A DNA stretch of 64,000 nucleotides from Treponema sp. (GTDB taxonomy: Bacteria > Spirochaetota > Spirochaetia > Treponematales > Treponemataceae), in NCBI GenBank assembly GCA_016286365.1, contig JAEESN010000002.1, forward strand, positions 1-64,000. The letters run 5' to 3'. Position 1 is the first letter of the stretch. Each line of letters begins with the position of its first letter. The notes beneath the pieces are model-generated. The model worked only from the letters and a program-made list of their open reading frames with translations, made no database searches and was not told where the DNA came from. Made by a program: the position numbers and the translations under genes. Of the stretch, positions 27,041 to 35,597 are shown in pieces.

Positions 27041-27979
27041 TTGATAAACGCTGATGCTTCCAACCGAAATGTTGTTTTTCAGTGCCTCAATAAAGAACTG
27101 AGGAGTATATTCTGTAATCTCACCTTCTGGAATTTCAAAAATAATATTTCGCCATCTGTTCTTCTTATCCTTTGTGATTTTTGCTTCGTAACTGTTACCC
27201 TTGTAATTGAGGATAAGTTTTTCATTGCTGGTAGAAACATCAGTACGGATAATAATTACAGTCTTACGGCCTTTTACAACATTTCTAAGATTAAACTGAA
27301 GACTAGTTTCCTGAAGATTATAAACAGTATCGGAAACCTGAACTCCATCAGGATAGTTGAAAGATTCTTGTGATTTTGAATACTTGCTTTTATTACCTTT
27401 GGCTTTTTCTTTTGTTGAAAGAGAAACTCTGTGGGCTTCGGTAGATTCCGCTGAATAGAATTGTAAAGTATCAACAAGAGTAAGGCGTTCTGAACCATAC
27501 AAAAGGATGCGTGGAAGTTTTGACATCACTGAAATTTCTTCCTTTATATCGGGAACCTTCTCTGGCTCTATAACCTTTTCTTTACTTACAACAACTGCCA
27601 CCTGAACATAAGCACCGCCGTCAGTAAGAGAGTCATTGTACTTGTAGCGTTCCATAGTATGCTTTGCTTTTAAAGCATCATTTTCTTTAATTGATTTAAG
27701 ATATTTGTCCAGTTTTTCGTTAGCAAGTTTTTCTGCAGCATCACGGGCCATTTCCAGCGAATAGATTTTATCACTGCATTTGACATTTGCACATGCATAA
27801 TAAGTCTTATCGACAAATACAACCCAATCTCCGTTTGCATTCTTTCTTGTAATTTCCTGTTCCGAAGTTGTTACCTCTTCTGTATACCATGAAGGAAAAT
27901 CTTCGGCAAAAAGAGCTGTTCCCATAAGGGCCACAAAAGCAGTTATAACTGCAAGACAAATAGTCTTTTTCATAGACAT
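27032..27979 (-). CDS. Exported protein, LPP20-like domain
   Basis: A 315-residue exported protein with a cleavable signal (MSMKKTICLAVITAFVALMGTALFAED). The block 'SLEMARDAAEKLANEKLDKYL' followed by a beta-rich segment resembles the LPP20/FlgO-type helix-strand domain found in envelope proteins. The C-terminal half (strands VSDTVYNLQETSLQFNLRNVV...) may be a separate beta domain. Function is unknown; an envelope or periplasmic role is inferred. AAGGAG lies before the ATG. Confidence 0.6.
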   Translation of the reverse strand: MSMKKTICLAVITAFVALMGTALFAEDFPSWYTEEVTTSEQEITRKNANGDWVVFVDKTYYACANVKCSDKIYSLEMARDAAEKLANEKLDKYLKSIKENDALKAKHTMERYKYNDSLTDGGAYVQVAVVVSKEKVIEPEKVPDIKEEISVMSKLPRILLYGSERLTLVDTLQFYSAESTEAHRVSLSTKEKAKGNKSKYSKSQESFNYPDGVQVSDTVYNLQETSLQFNLRNVVKGRKTVIIIRTDVSTSNEKLILNYKGNSYEAKITKDKKNRWRNIIFEIPEGEITEYTPQFFIEALKNNISVGSISVYQLL

Positions 27980-28171
27980 TTTTGTTCTCCTTTTTTTTAC
28001 TTCAATAAATTTACTTTATTTGATTCTAGATTTCAAGAGAGTAATCCCTTCATCAGCTTTATTTGAATTATCAAAAATCAGCTGCGAGCCAGATAATGAC
28101 ATGAAATATTTTTGATTCCTTCACTGAGAAAACTTGAAGATGACTTGGATTTGTACGTTGTTATAGGGCTT

Positions 28172-28465
28172 TTACATAAATTTCTGAGCTTCTGGCCCCG
28201 GTTTTTATGTAAAAATTTTGTCTTTTTCCAATTTTGCCTGCAATTTTTCGTGGAATTACATAAATTTTCCCACTTCTGCGGGCAAAATTTATGTAAATCG
28301 CCTCTGATTTTCAGTTTTACTCAATTGTATTCCTGATTTTTCAAAAACTTTTACATAAATTTCTGAGTTTCCACCCCCGCTTTTTATGTAAAATTCAACT
28401 CAGCCGCCAATTCTCCCTGCAAAATTACATAAATTTCACCACTTTTCAGCCCAAAATTTATGTAA
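28172..28465. repeat. Hairpin array A3: four 41-bp units, duplicate of A2
   Basis: Units at 28172-28212, 28256-28296, 28351-28391 and 28425-28465 repeat the A2 pattern of 84, 95 and 74 bp. Arms are TTACATAAATT and AATTTATGTAA, or TTTTTATGTAA in units 1 and 3. Loops have diverged from A2 while arms, unit length and pitch are kept, which indicates selection on structure and spacing. Confidence 0.9.
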
Positions 28466-28497
28466 TTCGCCCCTCCGACGTCCCCAACTTGCTCAAA

Positions 28498-29211
28498 TCA
28501 ATATGTATAAGTTGCAACTGCACTAAAATCGCTTGTGGCACTTGTTTTTGAAATCTCATCGGCAGATTTTATCCAGAAGTAATAAGTTCCTGACGATGGT
28601 AGTGTCATTTCATATGGTAAAAAACTAGTTCTTTTTTCACAGGTTGCGCTCGAAGAATCATTTATAGTGTTATAGTAAATGTAGTAATAATGAGAACCGT
28701 TATCCTGGCAAGAGATATTTACTTTATCTTGTGATGTCGAAGCTGTAACTGTTACTCCTGTAGGTGCAGAAAGAGGTGTATAAGTAAAATTATAGGAACA
28801 AGGCAAACTGTTGAAATCACTTGTGGCGCTGTCATCATTTTTTCCATCTGCGGCTTTTATCCAGAAGTAATAAGTTCCCGAAGATGATAAAAGCATTGAA
28901 TATCCCACAGATGCAGTACCTGATCTTAAATTTTTAGTTTGACAGGTTGCAGTCGAAGGATCATATACAGTGTTATAATAGAGCCAGTAATAAGCTGAAC
29001 CGTTATCCTTCCAGGTTATTTTCACATAATGAGTATATTCTCCCGCTTCTGCTTTTACCCACTTTGGGGCAGAAAGACTGCTTGAATTATTCCCGGACGA
29101 TGAGCCACCGTTTCCCGAAAAAGATGGTGTTGAATTCTGACATCCTGCAAACACCAGCACGGAAAAGATACTAAATAAAAGAACAATACTGTTTCTGATT
29201 TGTTTAATCAT
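28498..29211 (-). CDS. Lipoprotein with two fibronectin type III-like repeats
   Basis: A 237-residue lipoprotein (lipobox VFAGC) with a Gly/Ser/Asn-rich linker and two tandem ~90-residue repeats. Each begins 'SAPxxVxxxA', carries a variant of 'VxISWxDNGSxYYxxYYNT' and ends 'SSGTYYFWIKxAD'. This is the fibronectin III-like pattern seen in treponemal surface lipoproteins. It is likely a surface-exposed binding protein; no enzyme motif is seen. The stop lies ~30 bases after array A3. Confidence 0.75.
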   Translation of the reverse strand: MIKQIRNSIVLLFSIFSVLVFAGCQNSTPSFSGNGGSSSGNNSSSLSAPKWVKAEAGEYTHYVKITWKDNGSAYYWLYYNTVYDPSTATCQTKNLRSGTASVGYSMLLSSSGTYYFWIKAADGKNDDSATSDFNSLPCSYNFTYTPLSAPTGVTVTASTSQDKVNISCQDNGSHYYYIYYNTINDSSSATCEKRTSFLPYEMTLPSSGTYYFWIKSADEISKTSATSDFSAVATYTY

Positions 29212-29232
29212 TTTGATACTCCTCTCAAATAA

Positions 29233-29312
29233 ATTTTAACGCAAAACAAGCGTAGCAATGTTTTGCGTTAAAGGGATCCGTCAATCCCTTTGTCAATGGT
29301 ACCATTGACAAA
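29233..29312. repeat. Three contiguous stem-loops
   Basis: Three palindromes abut: TTTAACGCAAAACA/TGTTTTGCGTTAAA (29233-29272), AAGGGAT/ATCCCTT (29271-29290) and the 24-bp perfect palindrome TTTGTCAATGGT/ACCATTGACAAA (29289-29312). They fill the gap upstream of the fibronectin-type lipoprotein gene. They may be a composite palindromic element or a transcription roadblock. Confidence 0.7.
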
Positions 29313-29388
29313 GGACCCAAAAAAAATTTTTTATTTGAAAGTGTAAAATTATGATTTAAGTTTGCCGGTAAAAAGTTAAAAATTTTCC

Positions 29389-29985
29389 TTACAACACCAC
29401 ACCCTTCACAAAAATCTCGATTCCAATACCGACTAAAATCACGCCGCCTAAGAGTGTGGCTTTAGAACCAAGTTTTTCGCCGGCTTTTTTACCGATCAAA
29501 AGACCTGTCATACAGATGGCAAAAGTCACGCCCGCAATTATCACAGAAGCAACAAACGCCATCAGTAATCCGTAATCAGCGATTGTAAAACCGACAGAAA
29601 GGGCATCTATAGAAGTGGCAACTCCCTGAATCAAAAGGGTGGCGAAAGTGAGTTTTGTTAATGCATTTTCATCGTCACTGTCTTCTTCGCCACGCACGGC
29701 TTCCCAGATCATTTTACCGCCAATCCACAGTAACAGGGCCAGTGCAATCCACGGAATAAATTTTTCAAAGTTTTGAAAATATTCTACTATAGTGTGAACA
29801 CAGATCCAGCCAATCATCGGCATGGCAAACTGGAAGAATGCATAAACGCCCGCAATAAAACACATCCGGCTTTTTTTCATTCCGGACTCCCCTAATGCAT
29901 TTGCGATTGAAACCGAAAAGGCGTCCATTGCGAGTCCAACGCCAAGAAGAATGCTGTTTACAAAAAAGATAAGATTCCATTCCAT
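29389..29985 (-). CDS. mntP: Putative manganese efflux pump MntP
   Basis: A 198-residue six-helix membrane protein of the MntP/YebN family. Two internal repeats carry the conserved acidic motif, AMDAFSVSIANAL in TM1-2 and VATSIDALSVGFTI in TM4, with glycine-rich helix GVILVGIGIEIF at the end. MntP exports Mn2+. The gene is alone, next to the divergent metal-boxed AraC/ABC block, but I see no metal box or manganese riboswitch in front of it. Confidence 0.9.
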   Translation of the reverse strand: MEWNLIFFVNSILLGVGLAMDAFSVSIANALGESGMKKSRMCFIAGVYAFFQFAMPMIGWICVHTIVEYFQNFEKFIPWIALALLLWIGGKMIWEAVRGEEDSDDENALTKLTFATLLIQGVATSIDALSVGFTIADYGLLMAFVASVIIAGVTFAICMTGLLIGKKAGEKLGSKATLLGGVILVGIGIEIFVKGVVL

Positions 29986-30231
29986 AAGTTTAATAGCCTT
30001 AAATCATGAGTCTCGCAATTTAATACAAGCCAGGATTGTCCTTCAAAACCAGGAACAATTCCAGTATGTTGACTTGTTACGTCAAAAACGCCAGCTACTC
30101 CCTCATGGAAGATTTAGTGATTAATTCATTATGGCACGATTTTAGTCAGGAGGTCAACAATCAATCAATTTCAAAAACTCCCGTCAAAGAAAATAAATTG
30201 CAGAATGGAGTATTTTTTGCCTTTTGGAGTA

Positions 30232-30280
30232 GTGACCAATTGTGTGGAATTATATTATAATGCTGTTAGTTTTAACTAAC
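30232..30280 (+). promoter_or_regulatory. Promoter and metal box of the AraC/ABC exporter block
   Basis: A -10 TATAAT (30256-30261) with a weak -35 GTGACC (30232-30237) is followed by the perfect box GTTAGTTTTAACTAAC (30265-30280), covering the expected start site. The rest of the 315-base gap from 29986 shows no gene. Confidence 0.75.
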
Positions 30281-30300
30281 ACAAACAGGCGGAAAATAAT

Positions 30301-31275
30301 ATGAATAAATTACCGGCAGATAAACTTTTTCAAACCTATTTGGATTTAATCAGTAAACAGGAAAGCGAAGAAATCTATCGTTTAAATGAACCTGTCGGCG
30401 AAGGCATTATGAAGCACTCCCACATTGCAAGGGGAATTGAACTTGTTTATTCAGAACTCGAAAGCTATAACCCGAACTATCAGGCAGAAAAAAAGGAAGT
30501 TGACGGGCTGGAAATAATGTACATCGTCGATGGACACGGAGAATTTGAATTGCAGAACCGACAGTTTGCAAGCGGAGAAAAAGGCGATGTAATGATTTTC
30601 AACTGTAAGACTAGTGTAAAAAAAGCCATGCTTGGAAAAAGCGGAATGAACTGCATAAGCATTATTCTTTTTACAGAAGACGCAGTTTCTTTTCTGAATG
30701 ATTTTCTTGGCACAAATGAATTTTCAGAAGCACGTTTTTTTAACGAAATCAGAAAAACAGACTGTGCCGTAACATTCCCCTGCGGTGAACTTCTGGAAAA
30801 GCTTTTTCTGGAAACAATCAGACTGCCCGGGGCTTATTCAAAACTAACTGTAAAGCTTGCAGTAGTTCACGCAATTATTCTGTTAATTCAAAAATTCAGG
30901 GACAAGGACAGCCTTGATATTCGCACAAGAAGCGACACGCCCGATGCATACTTTAGCGGATCTATCGGACGAAAAGTTCAGAATGTACGCCGAATCATAA
31001 ATTCAAATCTGGAAAACGAAATCTCCATCGAAGAGCTGTCTGCCAAGGTAAACTTAAACCGCACTACCCTGCAAAAAAATTTTAAAGAAATGTACGGACT
31101 TACGATAAATGAATACCGTACAAAAGCGCGTCTTCAGTTTGCAAAAAATATGTTAGCTTCTACTAACTACACTATAACAGAAATTGCCGGCCGCTGTGGT
31201 TATGCAAACGCAAGTAAATTTTCACAGGTTTTCAAAAAACACGAAGGATGCCTTCCAAAAGAATGGCGGAAATAA
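30301..31275 (+). CDS. AraC family regulator (siderophore/haem-type ABC locus)
   Basis: A 324-residue regulator with an N-terminal ligand-binding region and a C-terminal AraC domain (SIEELSAKVNLNRTTLQKNFKEMYG ... TNYTITEIAGRCGYANASKFSQVFKKHEG). AraC regulators of this type sit before paired ABC transporters for siderophore or metal uptake in anaerobes (YbtA-like logic). The two ABC genes follow 25 bases downstream. A perfect metal box covers its own start site, and another one-mismatch box lies inside the gene at 31152, upstream of the ABC genes. Confidence 0.85.
   Translation: MNKLPADKLFQTYLDLISKQESEEIYRLNEPVGEGIMKHSHIARGIELVYSELESYNPNYQAEKKEVDGLEIMYIVDGHGEFELQNRQFASGEKGDVMIFNCKTSVKKAMLGKSGMNCISIILFTEDAVSFLNDFLGTNEFSEARFFNEIRKTDCAVTFPCGELLEKLFLETIRLPGAYSKLTVKLAVVHAIILLIQKFRDKDSLDIRTRSDTPDAYFSGSIGRKVQNVRRIINSNLENEISIEELSAKVNLNRTTLQKNFKEMYGLTINEYRTKARLQFAKNMLASTNYTITEIAGRCGYANASKFSQVFKKHEGCLPKEWRK
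31152..31167. promoter_or_regulatory. Intragenic metal box
   Basis: GTTAGCTTCTACTAAC differs from the consensus at one position. It lies within the AraC helix-turn-helix codons, 134 bases before the first ABC gene. It may fine-tune the downstream genes or be a chance match. Confidence 0.45.
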
Positions 31276-31300
31276 ACAAAGGATATAACTGGAGGTTTAT

Positions 31301-33169
31301 ATGTCAGATAAAAAAACTAAACGTCCTGCACAAAATAAAAGTTCAAGCTTTAAATCCCCTCATCGTGGACTTATAGGCTGGATTTTTTATTTTGCAGGAA
31401 GCAAAAAAGGACAGTACATAGTAAGTGTGTTCTTTGCCCTTTTGAGTGTGGCATGCTGTATTGCACCATACTTCATAATTGCACGAATCGTTCAGCAGCT
31501 TCTGGACGGTGTTCGTGACTGGAAACTGTTCTTGCAGGAATGTGGAATTACTGCTGCCTTCTGGGCTGGTAATGTAATCTTCCATGCAATCTCTACAAGC
31601 ATGAGCCACATGGCAACCTTTAATCTGCTTGGAAACATCAGAAAAGGAATGTGCGACAAGCTTTCACGACTTCCACTTGGAACCGTTCTTGATATGCCAT
31701 CAGGTTCGCTCAAAAATATCATCATCGAACGAATCGACAGCATGGAAACAACTCTTGCCCACATCGTCCCTGAATATACATCGAACATTGTTCTTTCAAT
31801 CGTTCTTGTTGTTTATCTTTTTGTAATAGACTGGAGACTTGCACTTGCATGTATGGCCGTCCTTCCAATCGGTATTATCGCCATGTGTTTTATGTTGAAG
31901 GATGGAGAAGCACGCTTTAAGTTTGCACTCGATAAGACAAAAGCTTTGAACGATACAGCCGTTGAATATATCAATGGTATAGAAGTTATCAAGGCATTTG
32001 GAAAATCTAAATCAAGTTATGAACGCTTTGTCGTTGCTGCCCAGGAAGGCTCTGCCTGCTATGTTGAATGGATGCGCGACTGTATCTGGCCACATGCCGT
32101 TGCAACAGTTGTTACTCCTACCCTGCTTTTCTCCATTCTTCCAATCGGTGGATTTATGTTCCTCAATGGAAGCATCACAGCATCGCTTTTTATCACAGTG
32201 ATTGTTCTTGCCGTGAGCGCCATCCAGCCGTTCTTAATCGCCTTTACCTACCACGATGATATTGCAAAAGCCGGAGCAATTTTTGGAGAAGTCGGTTCCA
32301 TCATGACACTCGAAGAACTTAAGCGCCCGACAGTTGATGTAAAAAAGCCTGCAGATAATTCTATCGTGCTCAAAAATGTCAGGTTCAGCTATCATAAGGT
32401 GGGGGAAGACTCCCCCTCGCGCCAGCCTGCTTCGCAGTCTTCTGCTACCCCTTCTCCTAAGGGGACACCCCTTAAAAACCCCGAGATCTTACACGGCATA
32501 AACATGACATTGCCTGAAGGATCATACACAGCATTTGTAGGACCAAGCGGTTCAGGAAAATCAACAATTGCACGCCTTATCGCATCGCTTTGGGATGTAG
32601 ATTCAGGAAGCGTAGAAATCGGTGGTGTAAACATAAAGGATTTATCTTTGGAAGAATACAACAACCGCGTTGCCTATGTTTCACAGGATAACTTCTTATT
32701 CGATATGAGTGTACGGGAAAATATCCGCCTTGGCCGCCAGGATGCAACAGATGCAGAAGTAGAAGAGATTGCAAAAAAAGCCGGCTGCTACGATTTTATC
32801 ATGTCGCTCGAAAAAGGCTTTGACACAATCGTCGGTGGAAGCGGTGCACACTTAAGCGGTGGAGAACGCCAGCGTATTGCCATTGCCCGTGCCATGATGA
32901 AGGATTCACCTATCGTAATTTTGGACGAAGCCACAGCCTACACCGATCCTGAAAACGAAGCAATCATCCAGAAGTCGGTAGCACAGCTTGTAAAAGGCAA
33001 AACCCTCATCGTAATTGCCCACCGCCTTTCTACAGTAAAAGATGCAGATAAATTGTACGTCATAAAAGACGGTGTAATCGACAGCGAAGGCACACATAAC
33101 GAGTTACTTTCAAAAAATGGTTTATATGCAGAGATGTGGAAAGCACATGTAGGAGCCCGCGATAAGTAA
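31301..33169 (+). CDS. ABC transporter half-molecule 1 (permease-ATPase)
   Basis: A 622-residue exporter-type half transporter: six helices (residues ~25-320) and an NBD. Walker A is GPSGSGKST, the signature is HLSGGERQR, Walker B is IVILDEATAYTD, and the H-loop is IVIAHRLS. It pairs with the homologous gene at 33344. The pair next to a metal-boxed AraC gene resembles YbtP/YbtQ-type siderophore transport. Between TM domain and NBD is a low-complexity insertion (about residues 367-392, ...QSSATPSPKGTPLKNPE) encoded by a palindromic DNA element that keeps the reading frame. AAGGATATAACTGGAGG precedes the ATG. Confidence 0.9.
   Translation: MSDKKTKRPAQNKSSSFKSPHRGLIGWIFYFAGSKKGQYIVSVFFALLSVACCIAPYFIIARIVQQLLDGVRDWKLFLQECGITAAFWAGNVIFHAISTSMSHMATFNLLGNIRKGMCDKLSRLPLGTVLDMPSGSLKNIIIERIDSMETTLAHIVPEYTSNIVLSIVLVVYLFVIDWRLALACMAVLPIGIIAMCFMLKDGEARFKFALDKTKALNDTAVEYINGIEVIKAFGKSKSSYERFVVAAQEGSACYVEWMRDCIWPHAVATVVTPTLLFSILPIGGFMFLNGSITASLFITVIVLAVSAIQPFLIAFTYHDDIAKAGAIFGEVGSIMTLEELKRPTVDVKKPADNSIVLKNVRFSYHKVGEDSPSRQPASQSSATPSPKGTPLKNPEILHGINMTLPEGSYTAFVGPSGSGKSTIARLIASLWDVDSGSVEIGGVNIKDLSLEEYNNRVAYVSQDNFLFDMSVRENIRLGRQDATDAEVEEIAKKAGCYDFIMSLEKGFDTIVGGSGAHLSGGERQRIAIARAMMKDSPIVILDEATAYTDPENEAIIQKSVAQLVKGKTLIVIAHRLSTVKDADKLYVIKDGVIDSEGTHNELLSKNGLYAEMWKAHVGARDK
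32401..32483. repeat. P1 palindromic element inside ABC gene 1
   Basis: GGGGGAAGACTCCCCC at 32401-32416 begins the element. CTACCCCTTCTCC then TAAGGGGACACCCCTTA and AAAACCCC end it, as in intergenic copies. The insertion is a multiple of three without a stop, and encodes a Pro/Ser-rich peptide between membrane domain and NBD. Confidence 0.75.
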
Positions 33170-33173
33170 CAGG

Positions 33174-33330
33174 GTTTTAGGGGCTTCGACCTTCGCAGCA
33201 CAGCTGCTCGGAGATTCGCTAAAAACAGTCCACAGGACTGTTTTTGCCCTGCCTGGCAGGGCCGCTCCCTATCTAGGAGAAGGGGTAGTCCACAACAACG
33301 TGTGGACTCAGGGGAAGGCTTTCCCCTCCC
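33174..33330. repeat. P1 palindromic element, intergenic and inverted
   Basis: The 174-base gap between the two ABC genes is mostly palindromic: AAAAACAGTCC/GGACTGTTTTT, TGCCAGGCAGG-type arms, GTCCACA/TGTGGAC, and GGGGAAGGCTTTCCCC. The sequence is P1 in reverse orientation (GGAGAAGGGGTAG). Only the final AAGGAG belongs to the next gene. Confidence 0.7.
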
Positions 33331-33343
33331 AAGGAGAAAAAAT

Positions 33344-35167
33344 ATGTTCAATACGTTAATAAAATTTTTTAAATTCTGTGATGAAGAGAACCGTAAAAAG
33401 TTTACAGGTTCGATTATTGTCGGAATCTTTAATTCACTTTTTATGGCTCTCAGAATTGGTGCGGTTGCCGTTATGCTCCGCGGAGTAATCGGAACTGCAA
33501 TAGAAGGACAGCCGTTTGAAACAAAAACAATCTGGCTTTCATTTGGGATTATGTGCGTTAGTATAATCGGTGGAATTATTACACGTAAGGTTACATCGAT
33601 GTGGCAGTGCGAAGGCGGATACAGAACCTGTGCAAAAAAACGTATAGAGATTGCAGAGCACCTTCGTTACCTTCCAATGGGATACTTCAACGAAAACAGT
33701 CTTGGCGAAATTACGTCAGTTACGACTAACACAATGGAAAGCGTAGGAGACGTTGCGACCCGTGCCGTCATGATGGTTTTCCAGGGACTGCTCGATACAT
33801 CGCTCATCATTCTTATGCTCTTTGCGTTTGACTGGAGAATTGCACTTGTAGGACTTGCAGGTTTTGCTCTCTTTGAATTCGTAAACTTCTTTATGCGCTT
33901 TGCGGTAAAAAATATCTCTGCAGATAAAATCCGTGACGATGCAGCAGAAATCGGAAAGGTTTTGGAATACATCCAGGGAATTGCAGAAGTTAAATCATAC
34001 AATCTTATTGGAAAAAGAAGCCGCGAATTAAACGAGGTAATTAATAGAAGAAAAAAGACTTTGATTAAAATGGAAATGAGATGTATCCCCGTTTCTAACA
34101 TCCAGTCGTTAGTTGCAAAGCTCAGCGGAGTTGCAATGATGATCACATCTTTATATTTCTATCTTGCTGGCTCTATGACTCTTGCAGACTGCTCGACAAT
34201 GCTTGTCTGTTCATTCATGCTCTTTAATGCACTCGAAGCCGGCGGTAACTACTCTGCCCTTCTTCGTACAATTGATCTTGGCGTTACAAAAGCAAGTAAG
34301 ATTTTAGCATTACCTACAATGGATATAAATGGTAAAGATGAAGGGGAAAGCCTTCCCCCTGGTCTCAAAGCGCAGGCGCTTTTCGACGCACCCCCTTCTC
34401 CTAAGGGGAGACCCCTTAAAAACCCTGCGCCACTCATCCAGGCAGACAAAATTGACTTTGCTTACGACAAAAAGAAAATCATCGATAGTATTTCCCTTTC
34501 AATTCCGGAACACTCAACAACTGCAATCGTTGGTCCAAGTGGTGGCGGAAAGACAACCTTCTGTCACCTTCTTGCACGCTTCTGGGATGTAGATAAAGGA
34601 AGTGTATCTCTGGATGGAAAAGATGTCCGCGATTACAGCATGGATAATCTTATGAAAAACTACAGCTTTGTTTTCCAGAACGTTTACCTCTTCCACGATA
34701 CAATCGCAAACAACATCCGTTTTGGTCAGCCCGAAGCTCCTATGGAAAAAGTAATCGCAGCGGCAAAGAAAGCCTGTTGCCACGAATTTATCAGCGCTTT
34801 ACCGAACGGCTACGACACAGTAATCGGTGAAGGTGGAGCAAGTCTTAGTGGTGGAGAACGCCAGCGTATTTCAATCGCACGTGCCATCATGAAAGATTCT
34901 CCAATCATCATCTTAGACGAAGCAACTGCCAATGTGGACCCTGAAAACGAGCGTGATCTTATGGCTGCCATAAAAGAACTTACAAAGGAAAAGACAGTCA
35001 TCATGATTGCACACCGCTTAAAGACAGTACGTAATGCAGACCAGATCGTTGTAATAGACAAAGGCCGCATTGCCGAAAAAGGCAAGCACGACGACCTCGT
35101 TAAAAAAGGCGGAATCTACGCCCGCTTTATCGATTCTCGTAAACAGGCAGTAAGCTGGAAGCTGTAA
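33344..35167 (+). CDS. ABC transporter half-molecule 2 (permease-ATPase)
   Basis: A 607-residue exporter-type half transporter from ATG 33344, which follows AAGGAG; the ORF caller's start at 33302 lies in the palindromic element. Membrane helices span residues ~20-290. The NBD has GPSGGGKTT, ASLSGGERQR, IIILDEATANVD and IMIAHRLK. It is the likely partner of the gene at 31301. A P1 element inserts ~28 residues (SLPPGLKAQALFD...PPSPKGRPLKNP) between membrane domain and NBD at the same place as in its partner, independently or by copying. Confidence 0.9.
   Translation: MFNTLIKFFKFCDEENRKKFTGSIIVGIFNSLFMALRIGAVAVMLRGVIGTAIEGQPFETKTIWLSFGIMCVSIIGGIITRKVTSMWQCEGGYRTCAKKRIEIAEHLRYLPMGYFNENSLGEITSVTTNTMESVGDVATRAVMMVFQGLLDTSLIILMLFAFDWRIALVGLAGFALFEFVNFFMRFAVKNISADKIRDDAAEIGKVLEYIQGIAEVKSYNLIGKRSRELNEVINRRKKTLIKMEMRCIPVSNIQSLVAKLSGVAMMITSLYFYLAGSMTLADCSTMLVCSFMLFNALEAGGNYSALLRTIDLGVTKASKILALPTMDINGKDEGESLPPGLKAQALFDAPPSPKGRPLKNPAPLIQADKIDFAYDKKKIIDSISLSIPEHSTTAIVGPSGGGKTTFCHLLARFWDVDKGSVSLDGKDVRDYSMDNLMKNYSFVFQNVYLFHDTIANNIRFGQPEAPMEKVIAAAKKACCHEFISALPNGYDTVIGEGGASLSGGERQRISIARAIMKDSPIIILDEATANVDPENERDLMAAIKELTKEKTVIMIAHRLKTVRNADQIVVIDKGRIAEKGKHDDLVKKGGIYARFIDSRKQAVSWKL
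34343..34427. repeat. P1 palindromic element inside ABC gene 2
   Basis: GGGGAAAGCCTTCCCC starts the element (as at 7767). The middle AAAGCGCAGGCGCTTTT is another hairpin, and CCCCCTTCTCCTAAGGGG-AGACCCCTTAAAAACCC ends it. The reading frame is open throughout. Confidence 0.75.
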
Positions 35168-35201
35168 TATCCAGTTCCATAACATCATAAAAAATTACAA
35201 T

Positions 35202-35249
35202 ACAAAGCCAGCGCAGAAGAATTAATTGTCTTCCCGCTGGCTTTGTTTA
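35202..35249 (+). terminator. Stem-loop terminator after the ABC genes
   Basis: ACAAAGCCAGCG (35202-35213) pairs with CGCTGGCTTTGT (35235-35246), followed by a short T-rich stretch. It separates the ABC operon from feoABC. Confidence 0.7.
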
Positions 35250-35297
35250 TGTCTTTAAAAACAAATCTTTCCCCTCCGGGCGCGCAGTCTTTTCCAC

Positions 35298-35350
35298 TTG
35301 ACTTGTTATACAAGACTAACTAAAATATCTAATTGTTAGTAATACCTAAC
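35298..35350 (+). promoter_or_regulatory. feo promoter with metal boxes
   Basis: -35 TTGACT (35298-35303), 17-bp spacer, -10 TAAAAT (35321-35326). The box GTTAGTAATACCTAAC (35335-35350, one mismatch) lies downstream. A weaker copy, GTTATACAAGACTAAC (35305-35320, two mismatches), fills the spacer exactly. A repressor responding to iron is the natural reading. Confidence 0.75.
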
Positions 35351-35366
35351 ATTATAAGAGGAAATC

Positions 35367-35597
35367 ATGAAGAAATTATCAGAACTCACAAAGGACGAAA
35401 CGGGCGTTATCGCTTCCATCAATGGAGATGCGCGTTTTGTCAGCAGGATTACATCCATCGGACTTACTCCCGGATGCAGTATCACAATTATAAAAAATGA
35501 AAAACGCAGGCCCATCCTTGTTTATTCACGCGACACCATGATTGCGTTGAACCGTAAGGAATGTGACGATATCGAAGTAAAGGAGGCATCTGTATGA
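35367..35597 (+). CDS. feoA: Ferrous iron transport protein A
   Basis: A 76-residue FeoA with the SH3-like core: GDARFVSRITSIGLTPGCSITIIKNEKRRPILVYSRDTMIALNRKECDDIEV. FeoA assists the FeoB iron channel at its cytoplasmic face. It overlaps feoB by 4 bases. The promoter carries metal boxes. Confidence 0.93.
   Translation: MKKLSELTKDETGVIASINGDARFVSRITSIGLTPGCSITIIKNEKRRPILVYSRDTMIALNRKECDDIEVKEASV

Noticed and set aside
30036-30260. 74-residue ORF before the AraC gene
   Set aside because: It has no ribosome site and runs through the AraC promoter. Likely spurious.
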